DNA from: JAMQKA01 sp031569985
GTDB taxonomy: Bacteria; Bacteroidota; Rhodothermia; Balneolales; Balneolaceae
Length of the DNA stretch: 64,000 bases
Assembly: GCF_031569985.1 (NCBI RefSeq)
Contig: NZ_JAMQKA010000001.1
Span: 315,077-379,076, forward strand
Direction of reading: 5' to 3'
Part shown: piece by piece, positions 27,146 to 35,359 of the stretch
How the letters are laid out: each line of letters begins with the position of its first letter
Numbering within the stretch: the first letter of the stretch is position 1
Notes under the pieces: model-generated
Told to the model about the DNA's origin: nothing
What the model saw: the letters and a program-made list of their open reading frames with translations, nothing else
Databases searched by the model: none
Translations under genes and position numbers: made by a program

Positions 27146-27233
27146 GGGATTTGCAGGATTAGGGAATGAACAGGATTGTTACGTTACTGTAGAAGTAATC
27201 CCGTAGATCCTTTAATCCAGCCTATCCTGATTC
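27146..27233. repeat. Inverted repeat of AGGATT/AATCCT words
   Basis: The left arm GGGATTTGCAGGATTAGGG with AACAGGATT (27146-27178) is loosely complementary to the right arm AATCCCGTAGATCCTTTAAT with CCTATCCTGATT (27197-27233). It resembles a type of degenerate intergenic repeat found in many Gram-negative genomes. Confidence 0.5.
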
Positions 27234-27420
27234 AAATGGCAAAATGTGAAAGAGGATGTCTTTCTACGCCTTAGTGAAAGAAATATTTCTTGACAAGGAC
27301 AAGAAATAATGAGTGCACCTAGATTTTCAAACCCATACCAACGATAGAGCAGCCAACCAATCTTGACCGGCAAGCCCTGCATGTTCCCTATAAGGCTTTG
27401 TATATCGTTGCCTAGTGCTC

Positions 27421-27486
27421 GCGAAGCCTTTGCGTACCCTACGCATAGTCTCTGCCTACCCTACGCGAAGCCTTTGCGTAGGGTAG
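27421..27486. repeat. GC-rich palindromic repeat pair
   Basis: GCGAAGCCTTTGCGTA occurs twice, at 27421-27436 and 27465-27480, 44 bases apart. Around the copies are a perfect palindrome TGCGTA-CCC-TACGCA (27431-27445) and a perfect 11-base-pair stem CTACCCTACGC / GCGTAGGGTAG with the loop GAAGCCTTT (27456-27486). It lies 45 bases beyond the stop of the giant exopolysaccharide gene and could form a stable 3' hairpin on its transcript. Confidence 0.7.
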
Positions 27487-27530
27487 AGGTAGTCTATACG
27501 GAACGCTGCGTAGCTTATTTGCCCGCTTGG

Positions 27531-30500
27531 TTATGGACTGATATTCGGCTGTATATCACGAAATACCTGGTCGTCTCCCAAAACGTTCTTTATCTCCCTA
27601 AGGCGAAATCCGGACTGTCGCCAGTCGGTATACTCACTGGTTGAGATTTTGAACAAGCCCAAAAAGGGATCCACATTTATCGCCAGATCCAGCTCAGGAT
27701 TACCCGTTGCCAGGAGATTTAAAAATGCCTGTGCGTTATTCAGTTTCCTGAATGAACCGAACTGGAATCGGTACGTCATCTCGGTGACTGCGGTATCCGC
27801 CAACGCAATAGTCTCAATGCCAAATGGCGTCCCCTCCAGCCGCTGGCTGGCCAGGTTATAAAATGCCACTGCCTCTTCTCTTTCCCCAAAACTTCTACTA
27901 CCTATCTGGATGAGGCTGCGGGAATAATCATAATACAACGACAGGGACTCCTTCAGCCTTGGTTCATCGCGCTCTATTAGTGATATCGCCTGTGACAGTG
28001 AGTCTGAATAGTTCAGGACTACATAATATTGCAGGGTATCCTGTGCCGTCAGCGGTTCGGGTACTGGGGGCAACTCAGGATGCAGGTTGAAATTGGCATT
28101 GGTAAACACCCTGTTTTCCAGGTTTGAGGTCAAGTCAACGGTCATTGTGTCCGGTTTAACCTGCTCCATTCCATCGGTTTCCGGGAGCCAAAGTTGATAC
28201 CTCCCGGGAGAAAGATCTTCAATGATAAAATCACCGGTGAAATAGCTTCTTACCGCACCTTCTTCCCGTTCTCCTATTTTTTTATACCTGATAGTGTGAT
28301 CATAAAGAGAAGTATAAGCCGTGGTACCAGGATAGCTCAGCGTACCAATAATTTTGTAATCCTCTCTTCGATTGTTGGCTGGCACATTCCCGTATCTGCT
28401 CAAATCTTTATTCGGTAGGTTCATTGAAGTACCAGCATAAAAAGTTGGTGCGCGACGAACCGGGGAAGGCAATTTTTTAGGGAAGTCGAAATGCAGGGTA
28501 AAGCCGATATTGTTCGACCGGTAGATCTCGCTGTTGGATAAACTGGCCTGCAGCTGAAGGTTCAGATTCCGTGTTATCGGGGTTGATACTGTCGTGTTTG
28601 CTGAATAAAACAGGCCGGTATCATTGTCCCTGTTTGCCTGCAGTTGAAGCTGTATATCTATATTTGAGGTCGGCTCTTGGTACGCCAGGTTCAGTCCGCC
28701 CCCACGGGTTATTAAATTATCGGGCGTAAAGTACGGCACCCCTGAGTTGCGACTCTCGGTGGCACTGCCATAGAAACCGGTAGCCACCGGCGTGGCAGAA
28801 AAGTTACCCAGCGTCTGGGGCCACAGGAAGAGCGTCAATCCTCCTTCATAGGCAAATACATTATCCGTAAAATAACGACCCCTGCCACTAACCGCGGTTC
28901 TCAACAATCCGTCCAGCCACGTGTCTTCTCGATAAAGCGTGGCTTCCAGCTCCTTGATATTTTGCTCGATGCCGGTATTGGTTAGCACTGACTGGTACTG
29001 CAGCTCCAGGCTGTTGAAACTGAGGCTGTCGTAATAGGATATCCCGGCAGAGATGTAGGGAAACGTATCACTGGTTCGATATTGGGCGCCCGCCCCGGCA
29101 TGGGCCTGTAGCTGTTGACTGGGAAATGTATGAGTAAAACTGTAATCGGCTTGGTAAAGCTGACCGGACAAATCCTGTTCATTAACAGTAGATCCCACAA
29201 AAATATCTGACAGGTTTATTCGATGCAGATTTCCAGTAGTATTGCCCCACTCCGCTCCCAGGCCTATCCGTGTTACCTGGTTGTTGAAGTTGTCATCCTG
29301 GTGGGAAGCCTGTGCCACTACCGAAAAACTCTCACGGGTCTGGTAGCGTCGGTTTAGATCCCTGCGCAGTGAGTCCGTGAACATCGCGGGATATTCCCGG
29401 TACATCTCCATCTGCTGATCATACGTCAGATAGCCCATCTCCGCCTCTAGGTCGTACTCCACTGAGTCTTTCCGGTTATCAAATAACAATGGATATAAGA
29501 TATCGTACGCCTCCGGGGTATAGCCCTCGTAAAACAGGGCCCCGCCAATAAACGTGCGGAGTGAGTCGACTTCTGGATACTTCCTCAAGATCTGGAGTGA
29601 CTGGCTGTGAAACCGATCGAGCTCGCCACGGTCAAGCATCCACTGCAACCTTGTTGTGGGGTCAAAATGAAACGCACGGCTTGCCCACTGTTCGGCGGTT
29701 ACAGTATCCTGGCGTGTATCGGCGTAGATGAAGGCAAGATCATCGGCAAATGGGCGCAACTGCGCATGTGCATATGGCGGCAGCTCATCTACTATTTTCA
29801 AGGTTGTTTCAGTACTGTCATACCAGAAAGAACGCTGCAGCTTATAAGCATACAGAGTGTCGGACTGAGGGTTTTGGGCTATCAGGCGGTCCAGGGCTCC
29901 TTTGGTAATGCTGTTCCAGCTAGTGTCCGCAGTAAAACTGGTTACTACATTCCGGATTATTTGCGTGCTGTCTGGATACGTATGGTATTCACGTCGCAGC
30001 CACTTCAACTCGGTCTGGATATCCGGCCACCCAAACTCTTCAACGACTTTATTATTCAGATCGAGTGTGGCAGGAGTGGGATTGATTCTCCACCGGTTTT
30101 CCAGCAGCCTCCAGGCATCCATAGCCCTGTTCTGCCAGCCGTAGAATGTAAGCAGGCGCTCCACCGACATCGGGTCCATATTCTGACTGACCAAGACTTC
30201 ATCCTCCAGCAGATCGATCGCTTTATCGGTGTTGTTAGTCCCGAGACTAACCCGAATAACCTGATCCCTGAGCTCAACTGATTTGGGATTACGGGCAAAG
30301 GCTTGCTCCAGGCTATCCAGGGCTTCCGGGGTATATTCGATTCCGGGATTGGCGGTAAGAGACTGAACCGCCTGGAAGTTTTGAATTTCCTGAGTAAGCT
30401 GATCAACGGTTAGCCGATTTTCAACACCTCGCTCGCCAGGGTCCATTTGGGGAAAGGATAGCACCAGGGCCGAGGCAGCAAATTGATATAGATATCCATT

Positions 30501-32378
30501 CCATAACGTAGTGCGAGTAAATTCCGCTCCTATCTCCTCCAGCTTTTGTTCTGTCTGATCAACGTAGTACTCTGGCACATACATGAACCAGTACCTGGAC
30601 GTTGCAGAATTCGCAACCCGGCCCTTTTCATCTATCTGGCGGGTCACAAACTGCTGTTCAGTAATGGAACGCTGGTAGCTTCGGTTACGGTAGGCCTGAA
30701 CTTTGGGCACAGCTGTGCGCGCCGCCTCAAATCTCAGCATCGGGTATGATGCCTTGGTCTCAACAACCCTGTTTTTGAAGAGGTCGTAGAACCCATGCTC
30801 GCCTCCACCAAGCCCATCTCTCCAGCCCAGTCGGTTTGGATTTCGTGTACCAAACTCTTCATACATATCGTTACCGTTCCCGATGTCAAACACATCATCA
30901 GGATGAACAAAATGGTTCCATATTCCGGTGATAAGCAAGTGTGAGTGCTGCAGGAACCGAGAATTATTGCTTTTCTTGAAGCCGCTTGTCTGCCTGGGAT
31001 AATCGTAGAAATAGGGGTTGTAAGGATCCGGCCCGAACTCTCGGGCGCCACCGTCTGCGAGATCTCCCGTTGAAAGGGAGGCCAAATACCTGAGCGAGGG
31101 CATCCCTTTTGTCAGGCTCTTGATACCAGCAGAATCGATATAATTGTGCGGGGGCACATAGGTAATCGGGGAATCGCCCAGTTGCTGAACGAACCACATC
31201 CGCTTTGAAGCTTCCAGGGATGAAGTCATGTAGCGCTGGTGCCGCCAGTTTTCCATGAGCAGCGAATAGTGGTTATAGCCGTGGAAAGCCAGCTCGTGAC
31301 GACTTGCCAAAACATCTTTTGCCAGCGTGGGAGTAACAAAAACAGAATCCCCACCGGCCTCCACGGTGCCCAGCTTCCACTGCTCAAAGGTGAAGGGAGG
31401 AACCATCTTTGAGTTATAATTATACACCAACATGGCGGTGTATGTGATATTCAGCGAATCTGCCAGTTTTTTCATATCGGGCCACCAGACGTCATATACA
31501 AACTGCGCCTGTGTAATACCGTACTCCGTGGCGATCGGTTCCATCATCTCGTTGTAAACCGGCGCCGGAAAGTCATCAAGAAAGATCGTGGAGATATTCC
31601 CAACTTCATATGGGACGCCGGGCAGTGTTCGAAGCACATTGGAAAACAGGAGACCGCGGTAATCCCGGCCGCTAAACATATAGGAGTTATATACATACAC
31701 ACTTCCAGCCCCAACACTGTTTTGTAAAATTACTGGATAACCATTTCGATTTTGGGCAGTAGCTATCACCGAAACATTCTCTTTAAAAACTGCCGGAGAA
31801 AAACCCTGGTGTGCACTTTGGGTGACCAGCGTATCCTCGACTCCCTGGAAACCGGGAAACACCTCCTGCCTGAAAAGAAACCCGGTGGCGGTGGTATCTT
31901 CCTGAAGCATGGTATTTGGGTGCATCCCTTGTAGATACATCAAGCGGCTGTCCCAAACGGGGCGCGGGATAATGAGGTTATTCCCATCATTGACAAAGCG
32001 AAGCAGGCGTTCAATCTCAAGAGAGTCGACCTGTTGCAGCTGGCCCGTTGTAAGCAATACGGTTTGGGCCGTCAGTGGTATATCAAAGGTGGAGTCGCGG
32101 GACAAATCCTGGACCTGGTATCGTATCTTTGCATAGTCAAGCGCCTGGGCCAACTGCCCGGTAATCTCCTGGCTCACGGTGTCTGCCCGGTGGCTGATCA
32201 TGTGCACAAGCGGCGGAGAGTCTGTCCTGGATACACTCTGGATAAAAGGGTTGCTTTGGGACAGTTTCTTATCGCAACCACTTAGTAATAAAAGAGCGAG
32301 AAATAGAAATTGTAAAAGCCGTGCCTGTGAAGAATCACTCCTCAAACATAGGCCAGGGCTCTTCTGTATAGACCTCAT
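27531..32378 (-). CDS. Giant lipoprotein: polysaccharide deacetylase, TPR repeats, outer-membrane barrel and SPOR-like tail (PelA/PelB-like fusion)
   Basis: About 1,615 residues. A lipoprotein signal ends LALLLLSGC (Cys 39 counting from the upstream ATG at 32390). The next 650 residues resemble DUF2194-type deacetylases: FLDDFPAP (Asp 272-273), ELAFHGYNHYSL (His 370, His 374), ITYVPPHNYIDS and WNHFVHPDDVF are the expected metal and catalytic motifs. Residues about 690-1060 look like TPR helices (ALDSLEQAFARNPKSVELRD). About 1075-1340 alternate like an outer-membrane beta-barrel. A carboxypeptidase-regulatory-like segment (GDFIIEDLSPGRYQLWLPE) and a SPOR-like end (MTYRFQFGSFRKLNNAQAFL) follow. 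This joins parts of PelA and PelB in one chain. The start is uncertain: ATG 32378 or 32390, or TTG 32345, all overlapping the upstream gene. Confidence 0.75.
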   Translation of the reverse strand: MRSIQKSPGLCLRSDSSQARLLQFLFLALLLLSGCDKKLSQSNPFIQSVSRTDSPPLVHMISHRADTVSQEITGQLAQALDYAKIRYQVQDLSRDSTFDIPLTAQTVLLTTGQLQQVDSLEIERLLRFVNDGNNLIIPRPVWDSRLMYLQGMHPNTMLQEDTTATGFLFRQEVFPGFQGVEDTLVTQSAHQGFSPAVFKENVSVIATAQNRNGYPVILQNSVGAGSVYVYNSYMFSGRDYRGLLFSNVLRTLPGVPYEVGNISTIFLDDFPAPVYNEMMEPIATEYGITQAQFVYDVWWPDMKKLADSLNITYTAMLVYNYNSKMVPPFTFEQWKLGTVEAGGDSVFVTPTLAKDVLASRHELAFHGYNHYSLLMENWRHQRYMTSSLEASKRMWFVQQLGDSPITYVPPHNYIDSAGIKSLTKGMPSLRYLASLSTGDLADGGAREFGPDPYNPYFYDYPRQTSGFKKSNNSRFLQHSHLLITGIWNHFVHPDDVFDIGNGNDMYEEFGTRNPNRLGWRDGLGGGEHGFYDLFKNRVVETKASYPMLRFEAARTAVPKVQAYRNRSYQRSITEQQFVTRQIDEKGRVANSATSRYWFMYVPEYYVDQTEQKLEEIGAEFTRTTLWNGYLYQFAASALVLSFPQMDPGERGVENRLTVDQLTQEIQNFQAVQSLTANPGIEYTPEALDSLEQAFARNPKSVELRDQVIRVSLGTNNTDKAIDLLEDEVLVSQNMDPMSVERLLTFYGWQNRAMDAWRLLENRWRINPTPATLDLNNKVVEEFGWPDIQTELKWLRREYHTYPDSTQIIRNVVTSFTADTSWNSITKGALDRLIAQNPQSDTLYAYKLQRSFWYDSTETTLKIVDELPPYAHAQLRPFADDLAFIYADTRQDTVTAEQWASRAFHFDPTTRLQWMLDRGELDRFHSQSLQILRKYPEVDSLRTFIGGALFYEGYTPEAYDILYPLLFDNRKDSVEYDLEAEMGYLTYDQQMEMYREYPAMFTDSLRRDLNRRYQTRESFSVVAQASHQDDNFNNQVTRIGLGAEWGNTTGNLHRINLSDIFVGSTVNEQDLSGQLYQADYSFTHTFPSQQLQAHAGAGAQYRTSDTFPYISAGISYYDSLSFNSLELQYQSVLTNTGIEQNIKELEATLYREDTWLDGLLRTAVSGRGRYFTDNVFAYEGGLTLFLWPQTLGNFSATPVATGFYGSATESRNSGVPYFTPDNLITRGGGLNLAYQEPTSNIDIQLQLQANRDNDTGLFYSANTTVSTPITRNLNLQLQASLSNSEIYRSNNIGFTLHFDFPKKLPSPVRRAPTFYAGTSMNLPNKDLSRYGNVPANNRREDYKIIGTLSYPGTTAYTSLYDHTIRYKKIGEREEGAVRSYFTGDFIIEDLSPGRYQLWLPETDGMEQVKPDTMTVDLTSNLENRVFTNANFNLHPELPPVPEPLTAQDTLQYYVVLNYSDSLSQAISLIERDEPRLKESLSLYYDYSRSLIQIGSRSFGEREEAVAFYNLASQRLEGTPFGIETIALADTAVTEMTYRFQFGSFRKLNNAQAFLNLLATGNPELDLAINVDPFLGLFKISTSEYTDWRQSGFRLREIKNVLGDDQVFRDIQPNISP

Positions 32379-34434
32379 ATAATGTTTCATCTATTTGTGA
32401 GGTGCCCGTTTCGTAAACTAACTCGTAAACCACAGCATCTTTACTTTCATAAAATTTTGACAGCTCTCGGTTCTCCCTGGTTTTGTACTCCTGCACCCAC
32501 TCTTCAAGGCGCTGCATCACCGTTTGGACGTTGTTTATATTGTTTGTTTGAAAATTGAAGGGTGACTTGGCCAGGAAAAGGAATACACTGGGACTGGGCC
32601 GATAATCAAACTGAATTTCCCGGATCGGTTTATCACTTTCGACAATTTTTTGGTAGTACAGTGAATCATAGGTCGCAAAGTTATCCAGGAAAAAATTATA
32701 CTCGAGAAAGTAATTCCGATTCTGTGACATGATCTGCATTACTGTGGGGGCCACGACGGTGTAGGAATAGGGAACCCGATTTTCTGCGATACGATAGTAG
32801 GAGTCAAAAAAGCCTTTTGGGATCGTTTGCTCGCCCCGGGAGTAATCCCCTATCTCATATTGGGTAAAGGCAAAACCTAAGATTGTGATGACCAGCAGAG
32901 AAAGTGCTAATCTATACTGAGCTTGTTCTTTTAGTGTAAACAGCCATTGCATAAATCGTAGGATATTCAACAAAATAATGCCCCAGAAGATGGCTGAAAT
33001 GATAGTAAACACATAGAAAAACTGGCGGGTGTCGATCCATTCCGGGTTAACATTGAATGATGGAGAATATAGCAGAAGCAATATTGTAAAGCCTGCAGTC
33101 AGCAGTGCCTCCGCCCACCTGTTTGAGACCCCCCGGAATATGTTGATCATATAGATAAATGTACACGCGATTCCCGCAATCAAATACCCCTGCATAAGCC
33201 TGGGATGGGTTAAAATAAAATCCGAAAAAGTATCATACACCTGGGGATTGAATAATTGCCACAGAATAAACTCCTTGTAGTCCAGTCCAAAGTAGATAAT
33301 AATGCCGGTGTACAGAGCCACTACAGTAGCTACAGAAGCAAATAATACACCAATCTTCATCATTTTTCTCTTGCCCTTTTCAGCATATATCGAGTAGAGA
33401 GCTATCATCAGCAGCGGGGGGAGTAAAACGTTGAGAAACACAAAAATATCGATCAACGCAGTAGCCAACAGTCCCCAGAAAAAGAGCTTCTTGTATACGC
33501 CTCCCCTGCTGAAATGCCAGAAGCCATAAACAGCAGGCACCGCCAGGCAGAAGGCCGCATTTATTTTACTCTGGTGAATCTCGTGCACCAGGGAGTCCTG
33601 CAAAATCAGGACCGGGGCGATAGCGTATACGGCCATACTGAACATGGCACTAAAACGTGTAAATATGCTCGAACTGTCGGTAGCTATCACCCGGTGAATA
33701 ATCCAGTAAATGATAAGACAGACCGGTATAGTCAGGAGTGCTTCGGCAAAATGTACGATCATCTCCGGCTTTACCTGTGAGATGCTGTTAAAAAAACTGA
33801 CGAAAGCATAAAACCCGGGGGGCTCCGGAATATCGCCAAAAAGACGCTGCAGCCGAATGTCTTTTACTTTTTGAACCACAAAAAACCAGTTGCTGTTGGA
33901 GGGAACCGGGCTCTGCAGGGCGGGATACAGCCGGAGCCCTCCTCCTAAAACGGCTACACAAATAACGGCATATTTCCACCTGTTGTCGGTGTTTGAGATA
34001 CTCATCAGCCGGGGAAGCTGAATTGGATTGTCACTTCTGTCAGCATTGCTGAACAACAGTTTCACTTTCTCTATCATCTTCAACTGCCAGATCAAAAACC
34101 GCTTGCTGGAACTTGGGTCGCCGTGCATCTCAACCGATTTTCCATACAGCTGCTCCGCATTTTTTGTATTGCTCATGGCCGAACGGACCAGTATCACGGC
34201 GGCCATCAGGATCAACATCCCGAACAGATCGTACAAATCAGACAGTGACAGCACCAGCACCGCCAGTATCAAAAAGCCGGAAAAGCAGGTCCACTTGAAG
34301 ATTAGCCTGTTTTCAAACGGCTCTTCCTTAACTTCCGGATTCATCAGTGAGTCAAAGAGACCAAAAAATATAAATATACAAATCCCAATACGGACCAGGG
34401 CCAATAGAACCTCACTGATATAAATCTCTTCCAT
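32335..34434 (-). CDS. Polytopic membrane protein of the Pel-like operon, unknown function
   Basis: I do not recognise this 699-residue protein. It has about a dozen hydrophobic helices between residues 8 and 530, with a cytoplasmic-looking charged loop at about 95-150 (KNAEQLYGKSVEMHGDPSSS). A final soluble domain of about 170 residues ends YEVYTEEPWPMFEE. The general layout recalls GT-C glycosyltransferases or O-antigen-ligase-like proteins, but I see no decisive motif. It shows neither the GAF/GGDEF features of PelD nor the TPR features of PelE. It lies between the GH114 lipoprotein and the deacetylase-barrel gene and overlaps the latter, so a role in synthesis or transfer of the polymer at the inner membrane is the natural inference. 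Confidence 0.6.
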   Translation of the reverse strand: MEEIYISEVLLALVRIGICIFIFFGLFDSLMNPEVKEEPFENRLIFKWTCFSGFLILAVLVLSLSDLYDLFGMLILMAAVILVRSAMSNTKNAEQLYGKSVEMHGDPSSSKRFLIWQLKMIEKVKLLFSNADRSDNPIQLPRLMSISNTDNRWKYAVICVAVLGGGLRLYPALQSPVPSNSNWFFVVQKVKDIRLQRLFGDIPEPPGFYAFVSFFNSISQVKPEMIVHFAEALLTIPVCLIIYWIIHRVIATDSSSIFTRFSAMFSMAVYAIAPVLILQDSLVHEIHQSKINAAFCLAVPAVYGFWHFSRGGVYKKLFFWGLLATALIDIFVFLNVLLPPLLMIALYSIYAEKGKRKMMKIGVLFASVATVVALYTGIIIYFGLDYKEFILWQLFNPQVYDTFSDFILTHPRLMQGYLIAGIACTFIYMINIFRGVSNRWAEALLTAGFTILLLLYSPSFNVNPEWIDTRQFFYVFTIISAIFWGIILLNILRFMQWLFTLKEQAQYRLALSLLVITILGFAFTQYEIGDYSRGEQTIPKGFFDSYYRIAENRVPYSYTVVAPTVMQIMSQNRNYFLEYNFFLDNFATYDSLYYQKIVESDKPIREIQFDYRPSPSVFLFLAKSPFNFQTNNINNVQTVMQRLEEWVQEYKTRENRELSKFYESKDAVVYELVYETGTSQIDETLYEVYTEEPWPMFEE

Positions 34435-34492
34435 CCTGCTGTATTGTCGTATTGAATTTGTGTTTGTGAGTGATCGAAACCGAACGTTTTGA

Positions 34493-35335
34493 CTACGGAA
34501 TTGCGCTGAGAGCGCGCGGTTTTGTGAACATCTGGAGTGAATCCAACTGGATCTGACTCAGGTAATAGGGGTAGCTCAGGGTATCCAGCCGTTCGCTGAC
34601 CCTGGCTGCCATCTCCCTGGAATTTACATAGTCCACCAAATAGGCATTGCCGTTTACCAGCCCGGCATATTTATTTATATACTCCACCCGTTCCCTGTAA
34701 TCCTGGTCGGTTCTGAGTGCATATGCCTGATCTTCAAAATTGTAGCTTGTTGCTACGCTTTCCAGCATAACTCCATCAACATAATTCCTGGTTTGATTCA
34801 GCAGGAAAAATCCCCCATTCTGAATCAGCGTAGCTTCTGGATATCGCTCTCTTATCTCACGGATCAAGGTTACCATTTCGTCCTTCATATGGTGTCTTGG
34901 TGAGTATGGTGCCACCCCATCGATGGTATCCAGCAGCAGACCGTCCAGCTTGTAATCCATGATTTCAGGGATCACCGATTCAAGGATTATAGCCCGGACT
35001 CGCGGGTCCTCCAGGTTCAGGTAATAACTACCCCAGCTTTCATTTTTTCCCAACAAATCCTCCTGCTGCAACTTTTTGAAGTAGTGACGACTCGGGTGGA
35101 CTTCACTCAAACTCAGATAACCCAACACCCTGGTCTCAGACTGTGATAATGCCATCAGTTCATGCTCCATATACTGGTCCTGTTCCAGGATCACCATGTC
35201 ATAGTTCTTTATTTCTGTAAGAGTCACTTTTTTGTAATCAATACCAAACCTGGTCAATGCGTCACCTCCTTTACAGGATATGTTAAGTCCAACCACCAGT
35301 AGAAACAGCTGTAGAGAGCAGACAAATCGATACAT
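34493..35335 (-). CDS. GH114 (endo-alpha-1,4-polygalactosaminidase type) lipoprotein, PelA hydrolase-like
   Basis: A 280-residue TIM-barrel glycoside hydrolase of family GH114, the fold of the PelA hydrolase domain that cuts galactosamine-rich Pel polymer. The leader FLLVVGLNISC gives a probable lipidated Cys 21, though the lipobox is weak. The acidic residues expected for catalysis are visible: Asp 136 in LDGLLLDTIDG and Glu 192 in DGVMLESVATSYNFEDQAY. VLGYLSLSE and SWGSYYLNLEDPRVR are also family-like. In Pseudomonas the hydrolase is fused to the deacetylase; here it is separate. Start ATG 35335, 24 bases after pelG. Confidence 0.82.
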   Translation of the reverse strand: MYRFVCSLQLFLLVVGLNISCKGGDALTRFGIDYKKVTLTEIKNYDMVILEQDQYMEHELMALSQSETRVLGYLSLSEVHPSRHYFKKLQQEDLLGKNESWGSYYLNLEDPRVRAIILESVIPEIMDYKLDGLLLDTIDGVAPYSPRHHMKDEMVTLIREIRERYPEATLIQNGGFFLLNQTRNYVDGVMLESVATSYNFEDQAYALRTDQDYRERVEYINKYAGLVNGNAYLVDYVNSREMAARVSERLDTLSYPYYLSQIQLDSLQMFTKPRALSAIP

Positions 35336-35359
35336 CAGAAACCCCCAAAAAATTCAAAT

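Larger units (their letters stand above)
26939..27530. other. Gene-free region rich in inverted repeats
   Basis: These 592 bases separate the rightward rodA from the leftward end of the exopolysaccharide operon. They contain a hairpin just after rodA, a long inverted repeat of AGGATT-type words, a run of eight G at 27114-27121 and two GC-rich palindromes. Short open frames crossing the palindromes have no protein-like composition. I see no tRNA or protein gene. Confidence 0.6.

Noticed and set aside
27363..27644. A 93-codon rightward open frame crossing the palindromes
   Set aside because: It runs through repeat DNA into the 3' end of the giant lipoprotein gene on the other strand and has no protein-like pattern.
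29607..30281. A 224-codon frame opposite the giant lipoprotein gene
   Set aside because: It is a shadow of the long coding sequence; codon pattern and continuous domains support the leftward gene only.
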